Shown here: positions 63,926 through 64,000 of the stretch, one piece after another
Layout of the letters: the number at the start of each line of letters is the position of its first letter
How positions within the stretch are numbered: the first letter of the stretch is position 1
DNA from: Lactococcus ileimucosae
GTDB taxonomy: Bacteria; Bacillota; Bacilli; Lactobacillales; Streptococcaceae
Assembly (NCBI RefSeq): GCF_943193185.1
Contig: NZ_CALPDE010000009.1
Coordinates: 1-64,000, forward strand
Reading direction: 5' to 3'
Length of the DNA: 64,000 nt
The notes under the pieces: model-generated
Database searches by the model: none
Told to the model about the DNA's origin: nothing
Seen by the model: the letters and a program-made list of their open reading frames with translations, nothing else
Translations under genes and position numbers: made by a program

Positions 63926-64000
63926 GCTAGATTATTTAAGCGTCTTTAAAATATAGATAATTCTTAACGATACATATTAGGGAAAAAACCGTGTGAATAC

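Noticed and set aside
1-64000. CRISPR arrays, insertion sequences, prophage genes
   Set aside because: No regularly spaced direct repeats, transposase motifs or phage structural genes were seen; the debris at 48.2-48.5 kb is too short to assign to an insertion sequence.

Overview
The window looks like the chromosome of a Lactococcus or a close Streptococcaceae relative. It is AT-rich, with strong AGGAGG-type ribosome binding sites and sigma-A promoters. The gene content fits: a CtsR regulon (ctsR-clpC, clpP), ppaC followed by a DUF1803 gene, ftsW beside pyc, coaE-MFS-rpmG, murA-epuA, recU-pbp1A, pflA/pflB mixed-acid fermentation, two Spx/ArsC-like regulators and an AcmD-like LysM autolysin. 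Species assignment is inference; no rRNA lies in the window.

Layout. 0.15-3.15 kb: an ABC-2 exporter, RNase M5 and TatD, tightly overlapped on the minus strand. 3.4-7.9 kb: a plus-strand island of five tandem paralogous secreted proteins. 8-10.3 kb: an Spx paralog, a membrane-anchored unknown, a VOC protein and clpP. 12-22.9 kb: amino-acid permease, pepT, DUF1803, ppaC, pflA, a CorC-type protein, an AI-2E permease, GNAT, a uracil-DNA-glycosylase-type protein and ksgA. 25-32 kb: pyc, ftsW, rpmG (48 codons, easily missed), an MFS exporter and coaE. 33-43 kb: pflB, hpf, clpC, ctsR, greA, mltG, rpoE and apt. 43-53.8 kb: recJ, an SDR, rnz, tRNA-Arg(CCG), a truncated YhfW-type mutase, a HAD phosphatase, tig, epuA, murA, an inositol-phosphatase homologue, UPF0223 and spx. 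54-60 kb: a YpsA-like gene, recU, pbp1A, an MBL hydrolase, an acmD-like gene and cysK. The right end carries a cysteine desulfurase.

The most unusual content is a dispersed family of large surface proteins, with copies at 10.4, 23.2 and 60.4 kb and the promoter of a fourth at position 1. Each has an N-terminal segment resembling the TasA/camelysin (SipW-type) class and a C-terminal DUF6273-like, C-type-lectin-like domain that varies between copies. Three of the four share an almost identical promoter in which a T homopolymer of 15, 10 or 14 bases sits between the -35 and -10 elements. This is the architecture of slipped-strand phase-variable promoters. Two copies also share a ~335-bp near-identical block that could serve gene conversion. 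I infer a phase-variable and possibly antigenically variable cell-surface system, with no reverse transcriptase or SipW peptidase inside the window.

The second unusual locus is the five-gene secreted array. Each mature protein shows a three-fold internal repeat suggestive of a beta-trefoil, and three of the genes carry a shared, strongly conserved promoter. Several gene starts are also odd: an MFS gene apparently out of frame by one A in an A6 run, a cysteine desulfurase whose natural start is ATC/ATT or out of frame, and a pbp1A that seems to begin at ATT.
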